Shown here piece by piece: positions 1 to 5,055 of a DNA stretch of 5,428 nucleotides. The stretch's first letter is position 1, and the number at the start of each line of letters is the position of its first letter. Location of the stretch: assembly GCA_900551985.1 (NCBI GenBank), contig URYG01000218.1, positions 1-5,428 on the forward strand. Reading direction: 5' to 3'. Position numbers and translations under genes: made by a program. The notes under the pieces are model-generated. The model did not search any database and had not been told where the DNA came from. It saw only the letters and a list, made by a program, of their open reading frames with translations. Origin of the DNA: an uncultured Prevotella sp. Its GTDB lineage: Bacteria; Bacteroidota; Bacteroidia; Bacteroidales; Bacteroidaceae.

Positions 1-17
1 GGAACTTACCAAAAAGA

Positions 18-770
18 TTAGTCACGATGGATAACGGTTCCGTTAGCCTGATGGGTAGCAAGAACCAGGACTTCTGCAATCTGCACATGCTCCGGAGCAC
101 TGGCTGCATAGAAAGCCACATCCGCAATATCATCGCCATTCAAAGGTTCGATACCCTGATAAACACTGGCAGCACGCTGATTATCACCATGAAAACGGAC
201 ATTGGAGAAATTCGTCTCCACCAATCCAGGCTTGACATTGGTAACACGCACCTTGGTATGAGCCACATCAATACGCAAGCCATCGGTGATTGCCTTGACG
301 GCAGCCTTGGTAGCACAATATACATTGCCACCAGCGTAAGCTGCGTCACCAGCCACACTACCTATATTAATAATGTGTCCATGATTACGCTTCACCATAC
401 CAGGAACAATCAGACGAGTCATAGTAAGGAGGCCCTTGATATTGGTATCAATCATCTGGTCCCAATCTTCGAAGCTTCCCTTGTACTCTGGCTCCAAGCC
501 ACGAGCCAGACCGGCATTATTGATCAGCACATCAATATTGCGCCAATCCTGCGGGATATAATCCACAGCCTTTCTTGCCGCTTCACGGTTACGCACATCA
601 AAGGCAAGAGCAAGTACCTTGACACCCTCTGCCTCCAACTCTTTCTTGAGAATTTCCAGTTTACCGGTATTTCTACCCGTAATGATCAAATCGTAGCCAC
701 CTCTTGCAAAGCGGCGTGCACAACCCTCGCCTATTCCGCTGGTTGCACCTGTGATAAGAGCAATTTTCAT
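18..770 (-). CDS. NADP-dependent short-chain dehydrogenase/reductase (YdfG-like)
   Basis: This is a cytoplasmic classical SDR oxidoreductase of 250 residues, the normal family length. The Rossmann cofactor motif TGATSGIG lies at 7-14. Arg33 in TGRN follows strand 2 and favours NADP(H) over NAD(H). Asp58-Val59 contacts adenine, NNAG is at 84-87, and the catalytic set is Asn110, Ser138, Tyr151 and Lys155 (YCATK). PG at 181-182 is followed by Thr186. The C-terminal ATHQ...TVIHRD segment resembles the YdfG group, which oxidises L-allo-threonine, serine and 3-hydroxy acids and reduces malonic semialdehyde. That substrate assignment is family inference only. The gene follows the phosphatase gene on the same strand after 76 bases with no TAnnTTTG box, so co-transcription is likely. 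The start codon lies 2 bases beyond a heptad repeat instead of behind a Shine-Dalgarno sequence. The enzyme class is near certain; the substrate is not. Confidence 0.95.
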   Translation of the reverse strand: MKIALITGATSGIGEGCARRFARGGYDLIITGRNTGKLEILKKELEAEGVKVLALAFDVRNREAARKAVDYIPQDWRNIDVLINNAGLARGLEPEYKGSFEDWDQMIDTNIKGLLTMTRLIVPGMVKRNHGHIINIGSVAGDAAYAGGNVYCATKAAVKAITDGLRIDVAHTKVRVTNVKPGLVETNFSNVRFHGDNQRAASVYQGIEPLNGDDIADVAFYAASAPEHVQIAEVLVLATHQANGTVIHRD

Positions 771-772
771 AT

Positions 773-814
773 ACTTTGAACTTTGATATTTGAACTTTGA
801 ACTTTATGATTAGT
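773..814 (-). repeat. Heptad repeat leader, copy A (5 heptads plus GATTAGT cap)
   Basis: Read on the plus strand, the 42 bases divide exactly into 7-base units: ACTTTGA (773), ACTTTGA (780), TATTTGA (787), ACTTTGA (794), ACTTTAT (801) and GATTAGT (808). On the minus strand this is an ACTAATC cap followed by TCAAAGT-type heptads, ending 2 bases before the dehydrogenase ATG. Its rightmost 19 bases (796-814) are identical to 3554-3572 in copy B. It occupies the place where a 5' untranslated region or ribosome entry site would be. Its function is unknown. Confidence 0.85.
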
Positions 815-846
815 TTGCTTGGAGCAAAATCTTCCTGATTATCCTC

Positions 847-1425
847 TTACAGGATGAGAACTCTCACTTCGGCATTCGCCATTTTCTCTATCTGATTCAT
901 CGGGCGTTTGTAATACACACTCTGAATCGCCTTGTTGATGATACCATGACCTACAGCCAGGATGGTCTTGTCAGGATACGCCACCTTCAGCCAGGTGAGG
1001 AAGTTCTGCGCCCTCGACTTCATCCGCTCCAGAGATTCGATATTGTCCGGCCAATCCTTCGGGTCTTTGGGAAGAGAAGGAATGAACTTACCCGTAAAGT
1101 CACCCCAGTCACGTTCTCTGATCAAAGGAGTGGTCTCTATCTTCTGGAGAATATCATCTTCCGTCAAGAATGCGGCTGAATCTCCACTACCCTTCAAGTG
1201 CATTCCTGCCTCCAAGTGAGGACGGGCAATGATGGCACAAGTCTGCATACTGCGATAAAGATCACTCGAAACGAAGACATCGATGTGATCATTTGCCATT
1301 TTCCTTGCCACTTCCTCTGCCTGCTGAATACCCACGGCATTCAGTCTGCCCGGAGTCTGTCCCTGCATGATCTGGGCAGCATTATCCATGGTCTCACCAT
1401 GGCGAACTAAATATAGCTTTGTCAT
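847..1425 (-). CDS. Histidine phosphatase superfamily protein (phosphoglycerate mutase-like)
   Basis: This is a 192-residue cytoplasmic member of histidine phosphatase branch 1. The signature LVRHGE at 6-11 supplies Arg8 and the phospho-accepting His9. Gln21-Gly22 follow, as in cofactor-dependent mutase and phosphatase relatives. SSDLYRSMQT at 53-62 gives the phosphate-binding Arg58, RERDWGDFTG at 103-112 gives the probable acid/base Glu104, and VGHG at 158-161 gives the second catalytic His160. All core residues are present, so the enzyme should be active. The length fits small phosphatases (CobC/GpmB-like) better than the roughly 230-250 residue glycolytic mutase. No cobalamin genes are nearby, so the substrate cannot be named. 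It is the first gene of a probable two-gene unit with the dehydrogenase. The start is set by the RHGE motif lying close to the N terminus, which is standard in the family. Confidence 0.93.
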   Translation of the reverse strand: MTKLYLVRHGETMDNAAQIMQGQTPGRLNAVGIQQAEEVARKMANDHIDVFVSSDLYRSMQTCAIIARPHLEAGMHLKGSGDSAAFLTEDDILQKIETTPLIRERDWGDFTGKFIPSLPKDPKDWPDNIESLERMKSRAQNFLTWLKVAYPDKTILAVGHGIINKAIQSVYYKRPMNQIEKMANAEVRVLIL

Positions 1426-1445
1426 ATTGAATATTTATCATCATC

Positions 1446-1465
1446 AGATGGTCATTCAACCATCT
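1446..1465 (-). promoter_or_regulatory. Small hairpin in the phosphatase leader
   Basis: AGATGG (1446-1451) and CCATCT (1460-1465) form a perfect 6-base inverted repeat around an 8-base loop. On the minus strand this falls inside the predicted roughly 50-base 5' leader of the phosphatase mRNA, about 20 bases before the start codon. On the plus strand it is followed by a T-rich stretch and looks like a weak terminator, but no plus-strand gene lies upstream to need one. The function is uncertain and chance is possible. Confidence 0.3.
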
Positions 1466-1481
1466 ATTTTATTTTTGCTTA

Positions 1482-1489
1482 CAAAATTA
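1482..1489 (-). promoter_or_regulatory. Predicted -7 box of the phosphatase-dehydrogenase promoter
   Basis: The minus strand reads TAATTTTG, a match to the Bacteroidetes -7 consensus TAnnTTTG, placed 57 bases upstream of the phosphatase ATG. Transcription would begin near 1476. No clear TTTG -33 box is seen at the expected distance (around 1509-1514), so the promoter is only half supported. Confidence 0.5.
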
Positions 1490-1552
1490 CTGATAATAAT
1501 TGAAATGAAGGAATAAATTGCGTTAAATATGATATAAAAGCGAGAGAAAAAA

Positions 1553-1583
1553 CTTGTGGTATCAAAAATCTTTCGTACTTTTG
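1553..1583 (+). promoter_or_regulatory. Predicted promoter of the DUF308 membrane protein gene
   Basis: A CTTG -33-like box (1553-1556) is followed by 19 bases and then TACTTTTG (1576-1583), a full match to TAnnTTTG. The spacing is what Bacteroidetes primary-sigma promoters use. The predicted start near 1588-1591 leaves a leader of about 65 bases. It diverges from the phosphatase promoter, with the two -7 boxes about 90 bases apart. Confidence 0.7.
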
Positions 1584-1653
1584 CAATAGAAAGGAAATAC
1601 TTTTCAGGAAAAAGAAACGCAATATTGCAATACAACATTTTAAATCAATTGAT

Positions 1654-2268
1654 ATGAAAGTAATACAAAGTTCATTATTTCGAGCCTTATGCGCCATCAT
1701 TGTAGGTGCCCTACTCATACAATACAGAGAACAGACAGTTACCTGGATTACCATTGCCATCGGTGTATTGTTTTTCCTCTCGGGCGTATTCTCGTTACTC
1801 AGTTATATGAGTGCCAAGCGAAGTGCGGAGAAAATGAAGGGGCAGTATCTCTATGATGCACAAGGCAACCAGATCATCGGCATGCGACCTAACTTTCCTC
1901 TTGTAGGACTCGGTTCACTCATCTTCGGTCTGGTACTGGCACTGATGCCAAATGTATTCATCGCCTGGCTGATGTTCATCCTCTCGGCAATACTGATTAT
2001 GGGCGCCCTTACCCAAATGGCGAATCTGGTATCTGCAGCCAAGATGGGCAGAGTGGGCATCGTATATTGGCTGATGCCTACACTCCTGCTGCTGTTGGGA
2101 TTGTTCACCCTCTTCAGACCATCCTCCATTGCCTCTGCCCCACTGCTCGTTATCGGATGGGCAATGCTGGTATATGGCGTAGTGGAAGCCGTCAATGCCA
2201 TGAAGGTTTCCAACAACCGACGCAGATGGCAGAAAACACAGGAAATGCAGGAAATCCAAAAGAAATAA
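1654..2268 (+). CDS. DUF308/HdeD-family six-helix membrane protein
   Basis: This 204-residue inner-membrane protein has six predicted hydrophobic segments at roughly 8-24, 30-51, 83-99, 101-123, 135-153 and 158-180. They form three helical hairpins separated by a charged loop (about 53-80) and end in a basic, Gln/Lys-rich cytoplasmic tail (185-204). The pattern, with small and glycine-rich helices and helix pairs such as IIVGALLI and LLVIGWAMLVYGVVEA, is that of the DUF308 family, whose best-known member is the acid-resistance protein HdeD. The biochemical function of most members is unknown and I assign none. The gene is alone on its strand, with its own promoter and terminator. The start is supported by a hydrophobic segment beginning at residue 8 and a promoter about 70 bases upstream. 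Confidence 0.85.
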   Translation: MKVIQSSLFRALCAIIVGALLIQYREQTVTWITIAIGVLFFLSGVFSLLSYMSAKRSAEKMKGQYLYDAQGNQIIGMRPNFPLVGLGSLIFGLVLALMPNVFIAWLMFILSAILIMGALTQMANLVSAAKMGRVGIVYWLMPTLLLLLGLFTLFRPSSIASAPLLVIGWAMLVYGVVEAVNAMKVSNNRRRWQKTQEMQEIQKK

Positions 2269-2278
2269 AGACAAACAA

Positions 2279-2323
2279 AAAAGCTTCTATCATAGGATTC
2301 ATATCCGAATGATAGAAGCTTTT
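2279..2323. terminator. Bidirectional intrinsic terminator between converging genes
   Basis: AAAAGCTTCTATCAT (2279-2293) pairs perfectly over 15 bases with ATGATAGAAGCTTTT (2309-2323). The loop contains a further GGAT/ATCC pairing (2295-2298 with 2303-2306). T-runs follow in both directions: TTTT plus a T-rich tail on plus, and six T on minus. It begins 10 bases after the DUF308 stop and lies 6 bases from the udk stop, so it serves both genes. Confidence 0.92.
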
Positions 2324-2329
2324 ATGATT

Positions 2330-2953
2330 TTAATCTACCAATCCCTCTACATATCTGCAGAGAATACCGATACCGGTAGTATTCTCTCCTCCCTGAGGAA
2401 TGATGATGTCTGCATAGCGCTTGGTTGGCTCGATAAACTGTTCGTGCATCGGTTTGAGCACCTTCAGATAACGATCTACCACCATGGAAACCGTACGACC
2501 ACGATCGATGGTATCACGCTGGATGTTACGGATCAGGCGCTCATCGGCATCTGTATCCACAAACACCTTCAGATCCATCAAATCACGCAACTGCTTATCC
2601 ACCAAAGTCATGATTCCCTCGATGATAATCACCGGCTTAGGTTCTACATGAATCGTTTCCTTCTCGCGGTTACACTTCAGATAACTGTAGGTAGGCTGCT
2701 CGATTGCCTTACCGGCACGAAGGTCGGCAAGCTGCTGATGAAGCAGTTTCCAGTCGAAGGCATCTGGATGATCGAAGTTGATGGCCCTACGCTCTTCCTC
2801 TGTCATGTGGGTTGTATCATTATAATAAGAATCAAGAGGAACAACTGCCACGAAATGAGGAGGCAAAGCTTCCACCAATCTCTTGACTACGGTAGTCTTA
2901 CCGCATCCGGTACCACCAGCGATACCGATCACTGTTACTTTATTTTCTGCCAT
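2330..2953 (-). CDS. udk: Uridine kinase
   Basis: This cytoplasmic pyrimidine-salvage enzyme phosphorylates uridine and cytidine to UMP and CMP. It has 207 residues, the usual length. The Walker A P-loop GGTGCGKT is at 13-20. DSYY (41-44) supplies the nucleoside-site Asp41, and NFDHPDAFD (59-67) is the family's substrate-binding stretch. PTYSY is at 87-91, IIEG (110-113) is the Walker B-like strand, and FVDTDADERLIRNIQRD (131-147) with DRGR (150-153) forms the LID and arginine-rich region. FIEPTKRYADIIIPQGG (173-189) is the highly conserved C-terminal block. The P-loop has Thr15 and Cys17 where many uridine kinases have Ser, but the Gly, Lys and Thr that bind phosphate are intact. It begins 5 bases after the glycosylase stop, so the two are very probably co-transcribed and perhaps translationally coupled. 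Confidence 0.95.
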   Translation of the reverse strand: MAENKVTVIGIAGGTGCGKTTVVKRLVEALPPHFVAVVPLDSYYNDTTHMTEEERRAINFDHPDAFDWKLLHQQLADLRAGKAIEQPTYSYLKCNREKETIHVEPKPVIIIEGIMTLVDKQLRDLMDLKVFVDTDADERLIRNIQRDTIDRGRTVSMVVDRYLKVLKPMHEQFIEPTKRYADIIIPQGGENTTGIGILCRYVEGLVD

Positions 2954-2958
2954 ATCTC

Positions 2959-3534
2959 TTATTTTTCCAATATATCATTAAACATTTTCCGATAATATTC
3001 CGCCTTTTTCTCTACAGCCATCGGATAAGCCCTACTGCTGCTAGGCATACGATAGAGACGGAACTTGCGGTTTTCGAATTCAAACTCCACAAATCCTCCC
3101 ATCTCCGGTTTTTCCTTGATACCGAAGTGATCGGAGAAGACTTTGGTTGCCAGCTGTCCGGCTGTAAGTACCGCCGTGCAATCAGGCAGGGAACGGAGCA
3201 TGCCATCCAGATCGGAAGGCAGAACCACCTGCAAGTCTTTATCCGAAGCCGTATTCTTGGTGCGGATTACCTGCTGGGCAGTATCATAGATAGCCACTCC
3301 CTTCTTCTTCAGGAACTCCTTGATGGCATCCAGGCGATAAGTCTTGTGCTCCACATCTACGAAATGAAACTTGTCATCGAAATAGATAATGCCGAAGATT
3401 CGCCACATATCATTCTGGAAATTAGGATAATACCAGGGCATACACCAGCGCTTTTCAGCCGGTGGAAAGGTACCGAGCATCAGCAACTTGGCATTGCCCG
3501 GCAACCATGGTTCAAAAGGATGAGACTCTAACAT
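2959..3534 (-). CDS. Uracil-DNA glycosylase superfamily protein (hypoxanthine-DNA glycosylase-like)
   Basis: This 191-residue putative base-excision-repair enzyme should remove deaminated bases from DNA. The N-terminal motif LGTFPP (20-25), then WYYPNFQNDMWRIFG (34-48), matches the general form G[ST]FP...YY....N.FW of the family 6 hypoxanthine-DNA glycosylases, with Asn41 at the position of the conserved catalytic Asn. The second motif is a Ser-rich loop, RMPSSSRAYP (162-171), comparable to the LPST/S-P loop of that family and not the HPSPLS of classical Ung. AVLTAGQLAT (121-130) is the central strand. Specificity (hypoxanthine, uracil or thymine mismatch) cannot be read from sequence. The start codon is 3 bases beyond heptad-repeat copy B. 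An upstream nuclease-like gene and downstream udk share its strand. Family assignment is fairly secure; substrate is inferred. Confidence 0.82.
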   Translation of the reverse strand: MLESHPFEPWLPGNAKLLMLGTFPPAEKRWCMPWYYPNFQNDMWRIFGIIYFDDKFHFVDVEHKTYRLDAIKEFLKKKGVAIYDTAQQVIRTKNTASDKDLQVVLPSDLDGMLRSLPDCTAVLTAGQLATKVFSDHFGIKEKPEMGGFVEFEFENRKFRLYRMPSSSRAYPMAVEKKAEYYRKMFNDILEK

Positions 3535-3537
3535 GGA

Positions 3538-3572
3538 ACTTTGAACTTTGAATTTTGAACTTTATGATTAGT
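3538..3572 (-). repeat. Heptad repeat leader, copy B (4 heptads plus GATTAGT cap)
   Basis: In exact 7-base register on the plus strand the units are ACTTTGA (3538), ACTTTGA (3545), ATTTTGA (3552), ACTTTAT (3559) and the cap GATTAGT (3566). It has one heptad fewer than copy A and shares its final 19 bases with it. It ends 3 bases before the glycosylase ATG, so both copies have the same polarity and position relative to a minus-strand gene. Its cap also forms an inverted repeat with ACTAATCA at 3591-3598. Confidence 0.85.
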
Positions 3573-3605
3573 AAAGCTGTTGAATTTTTCACTAATCAAT
3601 AATCC

Positions 3606-4670
3606 CTACTTCTTTTTTACCAAATACAGTACCACAGGCAGGTGGTCGCTGTAGCCATTCAGCCATTTGCCGCCAGCCTTGGTACGCAACGGAGCCCCCT
3701 TGTAAGAGCCATCCTGCTGGAGCAGATAATCTCTGCGGAACACCTGTTTTTTCCAGAACTTCAGGGTGGAATATCCCTTCTTCTTTCCATCCTTGTTCAG
3801 AAGATTAGGAGTCAACACAATCTGATCGAAGAGATTCCATTTTCCTCTGTAGTAAAGGGTTCCCTTTTCTTCCTTTGCCAGGATGTTATACCAAGGATTA
3901 TACATATCCCCCTCACCTACTGCTGATATTTCCGGTTGGGCACGGAGAACCTCATGCATACTCTTGTTGGTAGGATCATCGTTCATATCTCCCATCACAA
4001 ACACCTTCATCTCTGGATTCAGGCGAAGCAGGGAATCTTTCACGGCCTTGGTCTGACGGGCGCCACTCTCACGATAGAAGGAATCGGAGAAACGACTTGG
4101 CCAGTGACAAACGATGACAGCCACATCATCCCCCGCCATCTCACCTCTCACTGTAAGGAAACCACGGGTATAAAAGGCAGAATCCTTTGCCAACTCCTGC
4201 ACATAAGGAACCAGCTTCACGTTCTTCACCGTAAAAAGAGCCGGATTATAAAGCAGTGCACAGTCGATGCCTCGCTTATCCGGACCTTCGATATGGCAGA
4301 ACTGCATATTGCGAGCCTTCAAAGGAGGCTGGGCAGTAAGGTCTCTCAGTACATTGGCATTCTCCACCTCGGCAAGACCGATGAAGGCGCAACCTGCATC
4401 AGGCAGCACATCCGTACCCATATCCGCCAAGGCACGAGACATATTCTTCAACTTACTCGTATATTTCTCGCTATCCCATCCTTTAGCAGGCAGATACTCA
4501 TAATCATTCTTGCCGGCATCATGACAGGTATCAAAGAGGTTCTCCTGGTTGTAGAAGCCAACGGCATAGACCTGGAACTTTTTAGGGTTAAAATTCTGCT
4601 GCGTCTTCTGCGCCCAAGCACCCAAGCCAACCATGAGCAGGGCTGCCAATAATAGCATTTGTCTTTTCAT
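3606..4670 (-). CDS. Secreted endonuclease/exonuclease/phosphatase family protein
   Basis: This exported metal-dependent hydrolase has 354 residues. It begins with a signal peptide: basic MKRQ, hydrophobic residues 5-17, and a probable cleavage after AWA at residue 20. All hallmarks of the EEP (DNase I/exonuclease III-like) fold follow in order: FYNQENLFDT (39-48, Asn41 and Glu43), LAEVEN (99-104, metal ligand Glu101 or Glu103), RGIDCALLYNP (133-143), CHWPSR (188-193, His189), MGDMNDDP (226-233, Asp228 and Asn230), LFDQI (280-284, Asp282) and GYSDHLPV (339-346, catalytic Asp342-His343). The active site is therefore complete. Substrates in this superfamily range from nucleic acids to phospholipids and inositol phosphates, so the target is unknown. 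The reading frame stays open to 4766, but the earlier ATG would bury the signal peptide and include the -7 box, so 4670 is preferred. It is followed after 71 bases by the glycosylase gene. Confidence 0.92.
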   Translation of the reverse strand: MKRQMLLLAALLMVGLGAWAQKTQQNFNPKKFQVYAVGFYNQENLFDTCHDAGKNDYEYLPAKGWDSEKYTSKLKNMSRALADMGTDVLPDAGCAFIGLAEVENANVLRDLTAQPPLKARNMQFCHIEGPDKRGIDCALLYNPALFTVKNVKLVPYVQELAKDSAFYTRGFLTVRGEMAGDDVAVIVCHWPSRFSDSFYRESGARQTKAVKDSLLRLNPEMKVFVMGDMNDDPTNKSMHEVLRAQPEISAVGEGDMYNPWYNILAKEEKGTLYYRGKWNLFDQIVLTPNLLNKDGKKKGYSTLKFWKKQVFRRDYLLQQDGSYKGAPLRTKAGGKWLNGYSDHLPVVLYLVKKK

Positions 4671-4704
4671 TCTTTTTCTCGCTTTAAAGTTATAACTATA
4701 TGAT

Positions 4705-4718
4705 ACATCATCTGATGT
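4705..4718 (-). promoter_or_regulatory. Near-palindrome in the leader of the secreted EEP gene
   Basis: ACATCA (4705-4710) and TGATGT (4713-4718) are perfect 6-base inverted arms with a 2-base spacer. They lie about 10-23 bases downstream of the predicted minus-strand transcription start. This position would suit a repressor operator. No family of binding site is recognised and the match could be chance. Confidence 0.25.
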
Positions 4719-4733
4719 TCTCAAACTAATATG

Positions 4734-4741
4734 CAAAGATA
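4734..4741 (-). promoter_or_regulatory. Predicted -7 box of the EEP-glycosylase-udk transcript
   Basis: The minus strand reads TATCTTTG, matching TAnnTTTG, 64 bases upstream of the chosen EEP start. Transcription would start near 4727-4729. The -33 region (about 4761-4765) has no good TTTG. I see no TAnnTTTG in the 71 bases before the glycosylase or the 5 bases before udk, so this box may drive all three genes. Confidence 0.5.
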
Positions 4742-4830
4742 CCGCATAAATTACAATTATCACCATAAATGGGAATAAAATTTTGAGTTTTCATTCATTT
4801 TTAACACATCCAGCCCCCTTTTTACCACTC

Positions 4831-4844
4831 AAAAAGATCTTTTT
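4831..4844. promoter_or_regulatory. 14-base perfect palindrome in the divergent intergenic region
   Basis: AAAAAGATCTTTTT is its own reverse complement. It lies in the 385-base gene-free stretch (4671-5055), about 65 bases upstream of the bL31 -33 box and about 90 bases upstream of the EEP -7 box. It could bind a dimeric regulator or simply be A/T-rich spacer DNA. Confidence 0.25.
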
Positions 4845-4879
4845 CCACCTTATTTATATATACACAGACACCTAAATCC

Positions 4880-4913
4880 CCAATATTTCTAAAAAACAAG
4901 GAGAAATATTTGG
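4880..4913. promoter_or_regulatory. Inverted repeat overlapping the bL31 promoter -33 box
   Basis: ATATTTCT (4883-4890) and AGAAATAT (4902-4909) are perfect 8-base arms, 19 bases centre to centre. Outer CCA/TGG pairs extend them around one extra base in the right arm. The right arm runs into the -33 TTTG at 4909-4912, so a protein bound here would block the polymerase. Because type B bL31 genes are zinc-repressed by Zur in some other bacteria, Zur is one candidate. No Zur consensus is recognised. Confidence 0.35.
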
Positions 4914-4940
4914 TGATTTCAGGAAAAAGCAGTAACTTTG
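4909..4940 (+). promoter_or_regulatory. Bacteroidetes-type promoter of the bL31 gene
   Basis: TTTG (4909-4912), 20 bases, then TAACTTTG (4933-4940) is a complete match to the Bacteroidetes TTTG / TAnnTTTG promoter. Transcription should begin near 4945-4947, giving a leader of about 110 bases before the start codon. That is long for so small a gene and leaves room for the structured element at 4966-5014. Confidence 0.85.
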
Positions 4941-4965
4941 CACCCTGAATTAGGTAAAGGCTATA

Positions 4966-5014
4966 ATGGGCATGCCCTGAAGAGGGACATGAAATGATGC
5001 GAAAGCGTCCCCAT
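4966..5014 (+). ncRNA. Structured leader of the bL31 mRNA: predicted three-way junction
   Basis: Three helices nest without conflict. P1 pairs AUGGG (4966-4970) with CCCAU (5010-5014). P2 pairs CAUGCCCU (4971-4978) with AGGG-A-CAUG (4983-4991), giving 8 pairs, a single bulged A at 4987 and loop GAAG. P3 pairs GAUGC (4996-5000) with GCGUC (5005-5009) around a GNRA tetraloop GAAA (5001-5004), with one G-U pair. P2 and P3 both abut P1, and only AAAU (4992-4995) is left as linker. The element ends 41 bases before the bL31 ATG and is followed by six U (5023-5028). Such a fold in a ribosomal-protein leader suggests autogenous control. Competing pairings exist, for example GGGC with GCCC at 4968-4977. 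The fold was drawn by hand, without energy calculation or alignment. Confidence 0.6.
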
Positions 5015-5055
5015 AACGTCTATTTTTTAACAAATTAATAATAAATAAAAGAAAA

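Noticed and set aside
27..779. A 250-codon open frame on the plus strand.
   Set aside because: It mirrors the dehydrogenase gene codon for codon on the opposite strand. The minus-strand protein has every SDR motif, while the plus-strand translation matches no family.
773..814. The repeated TTTG words of the heptads read as plus-strand promoter boxes.
   Set aside because: No TAnnTTTG occurs within the repeat (the closest, TACTTTG at 772-778, is one base short), and the next plus-strand gene starts more than 800 bases away.
2309..2995. A 228-codon plus-strand open frame across udk.
   Set aside because: It is a shadow of udk and begins within the terminator stem. The translation is rich in His and Ile and has no recognisable domain.
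773..3572. The two repeats read as a CRISPR array or as insertion-sequence ends.
   Set aside because: There are only two copies, with the same orientation, no regular spacers, no transposase gene between them and different genes in the interval. The 7-base internal periodicity is unlike either element.
3936..4652. A 238-codon plus-strand open frame inside the EEP gene.
   Set aside because: It is antisense to a gene with a complete catalytic motif set and has no promoter or domain of its own.
1442..4717. A shared 9-base word (CATCAGATG / CATCTGATG) in the leaders of the phosphatase (1442-1450) and EEP (4709-4717) genes.
   Set aside because: The two copies are in opposite orientation, short, and without flanking similarity, so chance is the simplest explanation.
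4671..4766. An upstream start for the EEP gene that would add 32 residues.
   Set aside because: It would place the signal peptide internally and translate through the TATCTTTG -7 box and the predicted transcription start.
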